Positions 24,169-36,485 of a stretch of DNA of 64,000 bases are shown here, piece by piece. This DNA is from Allacma fusca. Taxonomy: Eukaryota > Arthropoda > Collembola > Symphypleona > Sminthuridae. Both the position numbers and the translations under genes were made by a program. Position 1 is the stretch's first letter; each line of letters starts with the position of its first letter. A model generated the notes under the pieces. That model made no database searches. It saw only the letters and a program-made list of their open reading frames with translations, and was not told the origin of the DNA. The stretch lies in assembly GCA_947179485.1 (NCBI GenBank), contig OX359245.1, positions 32,785,067 through 32,849,066 of the forward strand. The letters run 5' to 3'.

Positions 24169-26748
24169 TCAAATGCGATTATTAAAAATAATACGATGAG
24201 GCTCAGGAGTCAATGTCCCTCCATTGAGAATCCCTTCAAAAGAGTGCAAAGGCTCATCATCTGGCATTGAGACACGAACCTGCTGAACCAGATTGGTCAA
24301 AAATAAAAATATCTCATCCCGGGCAAGGGACTCCCCTAAGCAGGACCTTTTCCCAACACCGAATGGCATCCACGCTTTATTTCGGACTAAGGACTTCCCA
24401 TCAGGGGTTAAGAATCGCTCCGGCCGGAAATTGTCGGGGTCCCCCCAAATTTCCGTAGACATTAAGCCTGCATAGAAATTCGGTAAGACCACCGTGTTTT
24501 TCGGCAAATAGAACCCTTTAAATATCAAGTCTTGAGTGACAGCATGAGGTGCCGCATTCGGTGCAATGTGGGACAGGCGCATAATTTCCAGTATTGTTGC
24601 CTCAACATATGGTAACCTATTTTAAAAAAATTAATAAGACACTTCCACTATTACTACTGTTCTAAAATAATCCAGTTGCAGCAAGGACATAAATGCACAT
24701 TATCAGTTACTCTTCTCACCTGAGCTTATCTGAAAGCATAACATCTCGGTTGCCGACAACTGTAAGAATTTCATTTGCTAGTTTTTCCTGAGTCTCTGGA
24801 TGTTGAGCCAAAAAGAAAAATGACCATACTAGAGTGGTGCTCGTTGTCTCAGTCCCTCCAATGAATAGGTCCATAAGAGTAGTGTACAAGTCTATTTCTA
24901 TAACATTTCAAATCCCTCATAGAAATAAAAGCACAGCAATAATGACAATGACGGATTATATTATCCGTGTCCAACCATTGTTTTGCGATCATTAGAAAAT
25001 TACTTAAATTACAGGAGCACTACTAGTAACATGGTATATAAACTCTTTGGAAAAATTGAGAAAGCGTGTATTTTGTACCTTGAAAATCCCTCAATTTTCC
25101 TGACTCTTCCAGCAAAGCATCAATAAAATCCCGTGGTTGTCCAACCTGCATGGTTCTTCGATGCTCCTCAATAACTTTCCCAAAGAATTCAAACAGTCGC
25201 TTCCGAAATTTATCACTTGTATCCCCCGACACGAATGAGAGTATCTTCTTAAATCGAAGTAAGCCCGGGAATATGAAATAGAAAGGACGGATGCCCTTCA
25301 TTATCGAATCAAAAAATCTGAAATACGACAACAAATTTATCAATTATAGCTTAGAATTATTATTATGCGTTATGTACATATGTATACGACAAAGCCGTTC
25401 TAATTACTGATTGATTGGAAATAATGATAAACTTGCGTCACAAGTACAATTACTCGTCAAGTATTTGCATAAGATCTTGCATTTGAGGATCATCATGTTC
25501 GTAGCGCTCCCCTGCGACAAGGGACCAAATCACGTTTAATGTGGAGGCGTTGAATAAATGTTGGGTCGATATGGGCTTCCCCGCCAATTCCTTAAGCCTG
25601 GGAATTAAATCATGGACTTCGTCCATAATTATACCTTCCGAGGTTATTTTTGCAAAGCCAAAGTCCCGAAGAGTCCTTAGAGTGAAACGCCGATGATCCA
25701 CCCATTTCTTACCGTGACTGAATGCGAGACCTTCATCATGTGTTATTAAATACAGTGACTGTAAAAATTATTCGTGGCGCATTTCATCTTTCCTAGTTCT
25801 CTTGTCGTAACTATTGGGATCCCTCAGTCATAGAAATACAATTTTTGGTCAGGTTAGAGACGATTCAACAATACCATCAACTAGGTCAAAATACCGAACA
25901 GTCCTGAACTATAGGGCCGCCTAAATGCCATAACTGCTACATTATAGGAAAAATAGGCATAATATTTAATAAAATAATTTTTAAAGAAATGATGCCTGTA
26001 GTTCAGGCTTGTTAGGTATTTTCGCAGAATTAACATTGCCCCATTTATGTTATTATTGAAAACTTGTTTTGTATTATCATTTCCCGCGCGCAAGACACAT
26101 ATAAACTTATAATCCCAATGGCTGTAATTTAAAAAATTATTGTGATAATTATTTTGATAATAAGTTACCACTGTTTAGCTCTTCAACCGTGGTGTCCATT
26201 AGCATGTGGAAACCAGTCCTACCGGAAAATTCAGGTTTACTAAAAGCTTCTCTTATATCATCCGGATTGTTCAGGTACACAGTCCTATGTACAGTACATG
26301 ATGTGAAATAATGTGTGACATATTTTAACTCCCAAACATTGCTAAATTTAATGGACTGTAAAGTAAGAGTAATCTCAATGCATAATTAAATATTTTAATA
26401 ATAAATTCAAACAATAATAAATTACCAGTGAGTTCCCATTCGTAAACCAATAATATCTCCATATTTCTCTCGAAACGCCAACACTGTTTTGTAATTGTAT
26501 TTACCCAATTGCAATGCATTACCAAAAATGGGAATGTCGGGAGGACCTGGAGGTACATTTGTATTTTGAGGGGTTTAGATTTCTGTGAAATAATTGGTGC
26601 AAATATGGGACAGTATATAATTCTGTCCATTCAATTACAAATGATATGGATTTATTTTACCTGGAGGAAAGTTCTTGGGTCGACGCCCAACTGCCCAAAA
26701 ATACCAGGTCAAGAAAGCTGCTAGGAGTGTTAGAAGGATGAAGATCAT
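24169..26748 (-). CDS. Cytochrome P450 copy B (CYP2-like), intact
   Basis: Seven exons on the - strand: 26748-26661, 26546-26426, 26284-26169, 25730-25454, 25317-25079, 24897-24720, 24616-24169. These give 488 codons with the same exon lengths as copies A and C. It is probably an ER-bound monooxygenase using P450 reductase: hydrophobic anchor MIFILLTLLAAFLTWYFW, hinge RRPKNFPPG, I-helix GGTETTST (about 294-301), ExxR (E350, R353), FRPERF and the complete haem loop FGVGKRSCLGESLA with Cys432. Intron 3 ends within ...ATGATGAAG, three bases longer than in copies A and C, so the length difference is intronic. A 264-bp block (24572-24835, including all of intron 6) is identical to copy C. It converges with GGT-2; the esterase-like gene follows on the same strand. 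The substrate cannot be inferred. Confidence 0.93.
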
Positions 26749-29291
26749 TTTAAATCCCGAACTCTATGCAAGTATTTTGTTCACGTTCAATTGACTCTGC
26801 AATGTTCCAGCAGATGGTAAAATATACATTTATAATTAAGAACTGATTACAGATAATTTGAAAACTTAATTTATTAGATAATATTTAGTTGATAACTGAC
26901 GATAGGTCATGAGGAGATAACGACTGTCATAGCTGGAATACTAATTACTAGAGATTTAATGGGGTCCATAAATAATGTGGGTGGGTCCTGTAATACTGCA
27001 TATGTCTCCCCTGTTATTTTAGGAATCTAGACTGCAAAAACTCAAAACGTTTGGGTTATGGGTCGGAGCTACGGAATCAATGTTAATGTCGTTGGGCAGG
27101 CAAAACCAGAAATGCTAACAATCATATGTCCCTATAAACCTTTTACATCCATTGTAATATTTCCCTTGAATTTCTGTTCTTATTGTAATTACTATTATCC
27201 AACTTGTGCGACAGTTTGCAATGATGGGTGAAATAACAAAATCGTCATTTCGAAACGATTTATGCCACCATTAACGAGGTGATTCTGCAAAAGGACAGTG
27301 CTGTAGCGCATTCATGTCAATAAACCCGAGCAACACCAGAGCTGTTTCACCTTTTGAGGGAATCTTCGCATGTGTACAAAATTTCGTTAAATTCGGATCA
27401 AGGGTTGACTAACGTTTAAAACCCCGGGTAACCCGGAGATTGTCTATCCCATTGAGTTATTCAGTTATTTTGGGAACTCGTCAAAGCTGTATGCCTTCAG
27501 AGCGTGCACACCAACTTTTATTAAAATCGTACTAAATAAGGTTGCTGGGTTTTAAAATAACCAGAGTAACTCTGAAACGATTTGTCAGATTTAGTTCGTC
27601 TGCAAACCCATTCCAGTTATATACACATAGAGTATGTGCAGCGAGTTTCAACAAAATACAATAACGAATGGTCGAGTTTTTATATTTAATATAAAGTTCC
27701 TATTTTGATCTCAAATATTGTTTTTAGTTGAAAATTTTCAGGGATATCTGCCGAAAATATTTAGTTTATTGGTGGTTTGGATAACTTTAAGCATTAAAAG
27801 CATATATGCTAGATCTGAGCTCCGTGAAACGTGTTCTCACATTCAGTTTAATTCAGATCTGTCTATCATAGTTAGACATTCACGGTCATTCACGTTCGTT
27901 GCATTTGCCAAACAGTTCAATTCAAACTCATTCATTACATCAATTAAAATGTTTTCTGTTCACTCAAGTTCACTCAAATCTTGAAATATTTCAGACAAGT
28001 TCAATTAACAAACTAGTTCATTCAATGAATTGTTGCATGCATGGTTTAACCGATGAAGTTCATCTACGACTTCATCTTAGTTTGATGCCTGGAGGGAATG
28101 TGTACCTAGTTCCAGCAAATCCGTTTCAGCCTTTTCGGAGTAATCGTGTTCGCGGTCATACATGAAATCTACTTAAGGGGCACCTAAAAGCGGAATTCGA
28201 GGGTAATCTTAAAACCTGGATTCCCCTTAGAAATTAATTTCTACAATGCTTTACAAACTGTATTTCCACCCAGCCATACAATTTCAACTCCCATGTCCAG
28301 TTCAGATTGTTGGATATTAAAAATTATTCAGAATATTCTTCACTGGATTTTGATAGCCAATATTCTCTGTCACGCTCTCTAATATACAAACATAAGCTGG
28401 GGGTCGAAATATCGTACAGCATCTAACGCTGTACATTTTTGTACAGAAGGGTAGCGTCGCCACCAGAGTTGACCCCACCCCCATCTTTGGAGGGCCTGAA
28501 GTATGTAGCTGATGATTACCAAAATGACACTGAAATATGCCTCTTTTATTTAATGGCACAATTGACAATTATTCTAGTTCGTTTTCGTAATCATGTGAAT
28601 GAATCAACTTAATTGTGATAGATTATGATTGCGATTAATTAAGTGGTGACCTTAATGTGGTGAAGTTCTTGCCACTGTAAGAGTCAGCGTTAGCTCAATT
28701 TCAAGTACAATTGTATAGAGATTCAGTAATGAAAACTAATTGTAATAATTGTAAGTTGCGAGACGATGCAATGTTTCCTTTATAGTCAAACCGTGTATGT
28801 AAAATATCTCTTAAGTAGTTTACTTACATCCTAATTAAGGGTGTGGTAGAGGTGGATACGCTAATTATGTACTGCATGCAATACATATGTATGTACATAT
28901 GTCCTGTTATTCTGTACCAACATCATCGAAAGACTTGGATGAACGCAAAACGAGGATGAGGCATCTTTTAATTTTACTCCGATGAAGAAATATTCGACTC
29001 CCAAAAACAACAATTTATTTTTTAAAATCCACCAAACCCTTTTTCGATGTCTACACATCTAACTGAAGTAATCTTAATTTCTAATGCCATTAGCAGAATT
29101 TGTTAAAATATAATAAATAATCCCAACACCACAGGGTTTAAAAAACATATAATACTTCGACCGTAGTTCCAAAAGGCTTCGTAACATAATCATTAATCCC
29201 AAACATCTTGTGAATAATTCACCAACCACTAACAATTCTTGCCAAAAATGTAAAAATAATATACTTCCCAAAATGATGGAGTTTTTTAGTT
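26749..29291. other. Spacer between P450-B and esterase-like gene 1
   Basis: No exon was seen. The stretch is paralogous to 45169-49051 through most of its length. It holds a TTCA-rich repeat segment (27800-28065). It also holds the empty site of the Helitron that sits at 47582-48645: 28875-28890 reads straight from GCATGCAA into TACATATG. Confidence 0.55.
27800..28065. repeat. Remnant of TTCA-rich repeat element
   Basis: The segment is dense in TTCA-based words (ATTCACG, GTTCACTCA, GTTCAATT) and ends at GTTGCATGCATGGTTTAACC. It corresponds to the right half of the element at 46195-46815. The left half and left terminus are deleted here. Confidence 0.5.
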
Positions 29292-32184
29292 TCAAAATGC
29301 TTCCAGTGCAGGGTTTTCAAACTCAGCCGCCAGATCATTTTTAAACAACGGTGCCCACAGTTTATGGCTATTTATGTATTCTTTGCTAATAGAGTGTCCT
29401 TGAAGGCTGCCATCGTTCTCAATGGTAACTCCGCTTCTTTTTTGAACATGGTAGGGCAACCAGCTTTTAATTTCCCCCCATGTTTTAATGGGTTTCCTAA
29501 AAAAAATTAAATTACTTTCAACTCCATAACTGTAATATTTAACATGTCAACAGTTTATGTCACATAAGGTGATAAATTTGAGCCACAATATCTTCCTTTT
29601 ACAATAAATGATTTTTAGTTTTACCCAGTTTCAGCGAATGATGTCAACAGTTGTATAAAATTTTTGGAAAGTGTGTAATCCGAAGATTTATTTATTCCAG
29701 GGCTGTTAATCGGCCACGGGAATTGAAATGAAATTTCATCCCCATTTGCACCTTCCACCACTCGAAAACCGAAAGTGCAACGTGCTCCAAACGTCTTACT
29801 AACGCTATTCGAAAGTACATATTTGTTCATGAGGGCGTACGTAGGTGCATGATCGGGATAATAATCTCCCGAATTCACAGATGGCCCAGTGAAGTACCGA
29901 TACGTGATCAGATTCACTAGCTGATATGCATTGGTTGCGTTGATTTCTCCGTTGAAATAATGTTCCATGATCTTCCGAGTGACAGCGTCGGGGTCCTTTG
30001 CCGTTACTTCGTAGTCCAAATATCGAGGGAGTATTTTCAACATATTTGAGTTTAGCTTCTGCTGTAAAGTCGGACTTAAGATGATTTCTGTTGGCAAAGG
30101 TGCAATTATTACACAATACAAATCTAGTATGTACCTTCTGATAATTTTTTTTATATCGCAATAATAACAAATAATTATTTTAAATGAAATGTTCGTACTA
30201 CTAGTGTAAACTAAGAAGCCAGAGTTAAAGCTCAAAGTCGAAATCCATGGGACCTTATTGGAGATTCGTCCCTCTGACAAAGATAGGAACGGGCTTTCGA
30301 TCATAAATGCATTTTCTGGAGATGTGTACTCCAAACTGGGACCGAATTTCAAAAATTCGTTCTCAGTTAGGTCTGCCTGCAAAAATTACATTTAAAATTT
30401 CACCATCTCAAAAGAGGTAAGTATCAAAACATAAGCCTTAGTTTTATTTCGTGTCGATGTAATTTAAATATTTTCTACGTAAAATATAGTCCAACTGCAT
30501 TGACATTAAAATTTTGCTAATCCTAGTATTAATCTTTAAAGCGTAAACGTTTTATTGTCACTTACGTCCCAACGATGGAAAGACAATACTAAGTCCTCCG
30601 GCCTTTTTCCTTTTAAGCACTCCAACAGGACTTCCTTAGATTCCACGGGACAGCCAACCTGCTCTCCGTATCTTTTAGCCTGCTGAATGGGATTGCGTAT
30701 GAACATATGGGGCATTAGGGGACTTCCATCCTGGGAAATAGCCCCAGCAAACAGACCCTTACTCATTGGAGACAAGATGTGGTACGAAACTTCGGCGGCT
30801 CCGGAATCAACACCATTTAAAGTAACCCGGGCTGGATCTCCGCCAAAATTCTCGATATTTTTTTGAACCCATTTTAACATCACAACTTGATCCTTTAGCC
30901 GCTGATTGCCTGAAGCAAGCTCGTTCTCTAAATTGAGGTAGCCGAGGAAGCCGTGTCGAGCGTTGAAAGTCACGAGAACAATGTCCGCGTCCATGTAATA
31001 TTGAGGGTCGTAGTTCATGGCGCCATCTACATCTCCACCACCCCCGTGGAACCAAACCATTACAGGAAGCAGCACCTTGGCTTGATCTGGCAGCGGCAGC
31101 TGATATTGTGTGCAAGATTAAGCGATTAATTACAACTTTTTCAGACACAAAGTCCATATAATTAACATGAATATTATATTTAAATAACTGCACGTATCTA
31201 ATTGTACCTTCGGGCTGAAAACATTCAAATTCAAGCAATCTTCCGATCCTAGAAACTCCTTGGAAGCCTCGTCAACAAAATTTGGCATTATTTGTGGACA
31301 TACTGGCCCATGCTTTGTAGCGTCTCTTACGTCGTTCCAAGGATCTGGGTTCACCGGAGACTGTAGAAAAGCGTAAAATATTTTCAAAAATGGATTAAAA
31401 TATCTCTTGAAGTTTTGAATGAAATTTTAAAAAAACAAATGTAATAATGCTTTAATTTATTGTTGCTGTTGTATCCAAACATATGAAACACCTGCTTGTG
31501 TAATATTTCCTTTTTGGAGCATAATTTGTTAAGAAATGGGTGAAATTAATATTTTAGGGTATTGTATGGGCTAGTTACGAAAAATTTTTTATTTCCCACA
31601 TTCTTATTTACACTCACTTGAAATCTCTCAGCTTTGGCAACAGCGTCAAGGAATGTTTGATTCTCGAAAGCTGCAATCAATTTCAAAAATCTCGAAATTT
31701 AAAATGGAGGGCATCATTTTAAATCACATCACTCGAGGAGCTTGAACTTTTCTAAGAATCTTCTTCCTTGCATCTTTTTTTGTGATAAGCTGCTTTGCAA
31801 GTAGCTCTTAAAATAATGTTAATTCTATATTTTGTTGGACATTTTTTTCATTGAGCCGAGCCAGAATTCTGCTCTTACGGTTGGTTTCATCGTTTAAATG
31901 GCTTTACTTTATAATTATTTTTATAATATAAACAGTTGAAAATAGCTCACTGCTATGCATTTGCACACTTCTAAACAATATTATTTTAAACGTCACTCTA
32001 ATACCTGAAATCTCTTAGCTTTCCCGAATGGAATATCCAAAAACTGATGGAAATTCCGCCCATCTCTGGACGTTCCTATATTCCCTTGTACCTTCCCAAA
32101 GCTTGTCGAAATAATTGAATCTGCTTGAGTTAAATTCAGAAATAAGAGCTGTAAAAGCGTGATAATTCCAAAAATTTTAAACAT
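29292..32184 (-). CDS. Secreted carboxylesterase-like protein 1, catalytic triad lost
   Basis: Six exons on the - strand: 32184-32005, 31360-31208, 31099-30566, 30376-30199, 30087-29625, 29496-29292. These give 570 codons, close to the usual 550-570 of insect-type carboxylesterases. The exon 4 donor could also lie 3 bases earlier. The fold family is clear: signal peptide (MFKIFGIITLLQLLFLNLTQA), EDCLNLNVF, oxyanion loop FHGGGG (about 128-132), GDPARVTLNG and LLSP-like blocks. In active relatives the nucleophile sits in GESAG. Here it reads GVDSG, so Ser is Asp209. The acid region reads LSFNSG, with Asn340 where Glu is expected. The His block reads GANGDE, with Asn463 where AHGDE is expected. 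All three triad residues are thus missing, yet the frame and splice sites are clean. This suggests a non-catalytic secreted role such as binding. There is no C-terminal membrane segment, unlike neuroligin or neurotactin. Confidence 0.88.
31612..31690 (-). pseudogene. Extra exon-1-like segment inside esterase 1 intron 1
   Basis: On the - strand a second copy of the end of exon 1 can be read (FLDAVAKAERFQ), followed by a good donor GTGAGT and preceded by TTGATTGCAG, a plausible acceptor. It resembles the exon 1 end of esterase 2 (GIPYAKAERFQ) more than that of its own gene. It is probably debris of a duplication; an alternative exon is possible but unsupported. Confidence 0.45.
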
Positions 32185-34439
32185 TTTTGTAGTCAATCCT
32201 CTATACAGGAAAATATTTGTGATCACTAGTGTGTGGAACGGACTTGATACAGTTACTAACAGAAGCAAACGGTAATGGAATATACATACATAGTTTACGC
32301 ATAGGAATTGCCAGTAAGTGGACATGGACACCTTAAAAGTCAAGGGAGGAAACTACCTGGAGAATGTTGGAAACTACGTATTTTGAAGACCCAGCGTCAA
32401 GTTCATGTGATTACTTCCACGACACACCTATTTCCTTGTTATTACCACTGTTTAAAACTTTCATTTAAAATCGCTCTCATCACGTGGGAAAGTTTCTATC
32501 AGTAAATTTTTTTGCTTCCTCTGGTTTATTATTAAATTATATGATGTGTGAAAGTACTGAAGGTATTTCTATGTGAGAAATGTAAACGACATGGAATATC
32601 TCTAGTTTTATCTGGTTTCCATTAAAACAGGTCGGATCCAAATTTTGGATGAGCATAACGAGACAACGAGACGAGATTCTCGTTTGTCTCGTACTTTTTA
32701 CATCAACGAGAGAGGACGAGACATCTCGTTTTATTAACCGAGAATATCGTTTGAAATTAATTCTTACTTGATTCCGTAACAAGCTAAAAATTAGGGCGTT
32801 TTTTATCATTGAGACAATTACTAATCTGTTTAAACCTTTTTCCCAATTTTTACTGTTAGAGGTGTTCATTTATATTTTTCAAGACCTTTATTTATTTCAA
32901 AGTTAATGGTTTATACTCAAAAATAAATAGCTTGCCTTTTGTGATTGTTTCGATTAGCGAAATTGATTAAACTTGCCCGTTCTGTCGTCAGATATTGTGA
33001 AATTTACAATGAAGTATTATATAGTTCAATTAAAACCATGTTTTTTTCCTGTCTCGTTTGTCTCGTTAATTGCATACTCTCGCTACTCTCGTTTTCAAAA
33101 TATCTCGTTCTCGTATTTTTTCCAGAAACGAGAACGAGACAAACGAGAATTTTAAAACCAGCGAGATACTCACCCCTAATCCAAAACTTGCCAGTTTGGC
33201 CCAGTTTTTTATTGCTGCAAAGATTTCGTCCCTGCTTAAGAACGGTCTTCCATGGTAAATGCGTTGCATTGTGGTAAAGGGGAATATATGAAAATATTTA
33301 GCTCTTGTAGAGAAAATTGGACTCGTATTTCCCATGCCGTGGTCTGGCATCTCGTTAGCTATTTTAATAAAACGAACTTCGTTGCTCTGTAATCAAAATT
33401 AAAAATCTGAAATTGAAATCAAAATTTTGGCGAGTTTCTCAAAAATAAGCTTTTATATAAATACACTTATCACTTTTGATGCTGCCCTGTAATGACCAAA
33501 CACTCCAATAATCTGAGTTTAGTGAATACAAGAAGGTTAGAAATCAAAAAACTAATTTAGATTCAGATCTTTAATACTAGTCGATATAGCGGGATTTTTA
33601 TCAAATATTCTGAAAGCATTTAAGAGATTTGTGTTTACACATATTTATAAATGTTCCACACTTCAAGCTGTTATTCTTCCAAAAGCTTAGAGACATTCTA
33701 CAAGCACAATTAAGCTCATTATTTGAAAATACTCAAGGAGTTTTCCAAAGCCATGGGTAGATTGAGCATTGTCTTTACGTACGATACCATCCATTAATAT
33801 TGCTTTTACTGCATTTCTTAATAAACTATACCAAAAACGTTTTTACCCCACGTCCTTAGGATGAGAGATTGTGATCTTGAGAGATTAAAATAGTAAACTA
33901 GGTTGGGCTATTTAACTTCACAAATGCCAGAGTTGATGAGGGCTAATTAGAGTTTGAAGTTAATGGGAATGCATTTCTGCATGCAGTTATATCAGAATGA
34001 GAGCATAATTATTTCAAAACAATTCATATTGTAGTAAAAGAATCTACTAGAACTGACTCAAAAAAAAAGATGACACTTTCCTTCAAAACTGTCATGTACT
34101 AATATTTATAAGAAGAAGAATAATTTTATTCTAATCCGGGAAAGCGTACAGCAGGTTGAGTAAATCAAATAAACAACAAATTTAAATTAAATTGCGTACC
34201 CAAGCAGCAAATACTGTAGAAATAGTTTGCATATAAACCTTTTGAATTCATGAATTTCCTACTTCCAGTGAGCCGATATTTTGGATACAAAAATTAAGGT
34301 AGTAGGTTTCCTTTGATCACAAATAAAATAAAACATTTCTTCCTGTAGGTGTGATGTGTGATATCTATAGCGTGTATACTCAACTCCATTTTTTAAGCTT
34401 AATTGGAAAGTATTATACTCAATATTAGGGCAAAATAAA
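32185..34439. other. Upstream region of esterase-like gene 1
   Basis: Apart from the hAT-like element at 32644-33178 no feature is recognised. Short open frames in 32300-33350 are produced by the TCTCGT repeats. From 33187 to 34439 I see nothing. Confidence 0.4.
32644..33178. mobile_element. hAT-like element, TCTCGT type
   Basis: A 535-bp element. The right terminus, read inward, is TAGGGGTGAGTATCTCG; the left is a diverged version (TTTGGATGAGCATAACGAG). The flanking duplication is ATCCAAAT / ATCCAAAA (32636-32643, 33179-33186). Both ends are crowded with TCTCGT / ACGAGA words in both orientations. There is no coding capacity. Confidence 0.75.
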
Positions 34440-34680
34440 TATTTGTTAGCATTCTCCTGTTTATGGGCTATGTGGGCGGAAAGTTATGGTAAACCCTTTG
34501 GCACCCAGTTCAAATCTCACAGCTTTTGGGATAGGGGATGCAGTAATATTAGTGGAAAGTTTTCTCATTTCTGGATATTGCTGTGCTTCCTTGACAATTC
34601 CCGAAATTTGTGGATGTTATTTGATCTGCTTGTTAGACGAAAATTCTTAGAATGGAGAAAATTCCGAGTGTCATGATCAC
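34440..34680 (-). pseudogene. Esterase-like relic (exon 1)
   Basis: Positions 34550-34665 resemble esterase 2 exon 1 (51530-51665) in the order 'ttttctcatttctggatatt', 'ttccttgacaattcc' and 'ttgatctgcttg'. The frame is disrupted and no further exons lie beside it. It is a third esterase remnant in the unit joining 32 kb to 35 kb. Confidence 0.6.
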
Positions 34681-35377
34681 TCTACAAATTTTATCCAAGT
34701 ATGGTGTACTTATTTAAGAGACAACAACTGTTTTGCATCAAGAGATTGAAATTTCCACAAGAATTGGAAATCATTAAGGGCAGCTAACTCAGAAAAATGT
34801 ATAAGTGACTTAATCTCCAAAATATGCAGAAATTTAATAGGGCGTTCGCAGCCATAATAATTATCTGTTAGTGCAAGCGTCGCAGGTGAATCACGTGAAA
34901 TTGACTTTAACACAGATCGTGCAGTAGCTTTACCGAAATAGGCTGAATAATTCACCTTGTCATCCCTATCATTAAAACCTTAGATCTAAAAAGTAACGTT
35001 GATGTTAATTGGTCATAAAAACAAACGAATTCGCTTCAGATACACACATCGACAGGAAAATGTGAACGCCCATATACAATTATTGGCACAATAATGTAAA
35101 GTTGAAATATTGTGTTTAATAATATGTCCTTTGTTTCGTTATCCAGGATGTTAAGAAATGTGGGGAATGAAGACAAAAACTTTAAACTTAGTGTGGATTT
35201 TAATTCTGGTGTGGTCTTTAAAATTTTGCTCTCTCGGCCAATAATCTCTCTCAAATGTATTTTCACAGCCATTTGTATGAAATTTTATGAGCTTCCAAAA
35301 CAATTCTGGAAACAAGTTTACACAATCAGTATTCTAGTCATGAGAGGTGAAAATATTAAGTAAGGTTGGGGAAGGTC
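34681..35377. other. No feature seen
   Basis: AT-rich sequence with only short, uncharacteristic open frames on both strands. I see no similarity to the genes of the array. Confidence 0.4.
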
Positions 35378-36020
35378 TACTGGTATTTCAAATGCGGTTA
35401 TTTAAATTAGTACGATGATTGTCCCGGAAGTCTGCTCTAGAATCCCTTCAAAAACGTGCAAAGTCACATAATCAGGCATTGAGGCAGGAATGTTTTGAAT
35501 CAGATTCGTCAAAAAAATAAATATTTTACCATGAGCAAGGGACTCCTCTAAGCAGGGCCGTTTTCAAACACCGAGTGCTATACTCACTTTATTTTGTACG
35601 AATGTCGTTCCAACAGGAGTGAGGAATCGCTCTGGTCGTAATATGCTGTAATTCCCACAGAATTTTGGTAGAAATTGAGCTGCCATAGATGTGAGAAAAA
35701 CCATGTGGTTACTGGTAAATACATCCATTGAAATACCAAGTTTTCAGTGACAGCCCGGGGTACCCTTGCTCATTTAACACAATGCGAGACAGGCACATAG
35801 ATAGAGATAGGATTTTCTCAGCATTCGCGTCCATTTTACATAATTCAAATGTCTACAAAATATTTTTTATTGTTTTAAGCATTTTTTTGGTAATTTACCT
35901 CTGCTTAGCTCTTCAATAGTGGTATGCTTCAGCATATTATAATGGCAATCCTGCAGCACCAGCGTATTCAGGTTTGCTAAACGCTTCTCGTATATCGTCC
36001 GGATTGTTAAGGTACACGGT
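35378..36020 (-). pseudogene. Cytochrome P450 relic R3
   Basis: Remnants of the last exon (about 35378-35800) and exon 3 (about 35905-36020; NNPDDIREAFSKPEYAG still readable), joined by deletion of everything between. It is close to relic R1 (7395-8607) in both sequence and decay, including the following GTCCCG-rich insertion. The two relics therefore descend from one relic that was duplicated together with its neighbour GGT. Confidence 0.75.
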
Positions 36021-36485
36021 AGGGCTTCCATTAGGGACAGAATTCCTGCCCCGGCCCCGTCCCGATATATTTTTCAAAACCTTTGTCCCCAGTCCCGTCC
36101 CGACAATTGGGACACGGTGACAAAAACCATGACCCAGTCCCGTCCCCAAAAATTTAAAAAAACGTTGTTCGAAAAGCAAAAAATGATTTCTATTGCAGAG
36201 AAGATGTCAGGCGTTGTGTAAGCTATGCTGCATAAAAAGAGATTTCTTAATTTAATCTAATATTGTCATTTACCAGTTTTATTACGAGTTCACTGAACCC
36301 TGTTTTATGCACTGTCGTTGAACCCGGCTCGGAAAACGGGCTTATTTTTTGGATCGGTTCCGGGAAGACAAAAATGTCCCGGACTCGAGCATATCGATTC
36401 CGGTTTCAGGAACAGAAATGGGTTTTTTTCGGTTAGGGACAACTGGTCGGGTCGAGTCTATATTTTGGTACCGTTCAGAAACACT
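36021..36485. mobile_element. GTCCCGTCCC-rich insertion at edge of relic R3
   Basis: The counterpart of 8608-9066, with the same position after the exon-3 remnant and the same words (GTCCCGTCCC, GGGACACGGTGAC, GGTCGGGTCGAG). The right junction is near CACTAGTTGGGCATG, where the related region at 18360 reads TAGGGTATG without an insert. Precise termini are unresolved. Confidence 0.5.

Noticed and set aside
25741-25790. Possible extension of P450 exon 4 upstream to a TTTACAG acceptor (SLYLITHDEG...)
   Set aside because: That acceptor gives the wrong phase after exon 3. The AAG|GTCTC acceptor restores phase in all three copies and puts copy B's extra three bases in the intron.
26547-26630. Earlier acceptor (TTTCACAG) for P450-B exon 2
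   Set aside because: It would place a stop codon in frame before the GPPDIPIFGNAL block. The CTCCAG acceptor gives the frame shared by copies A and C.
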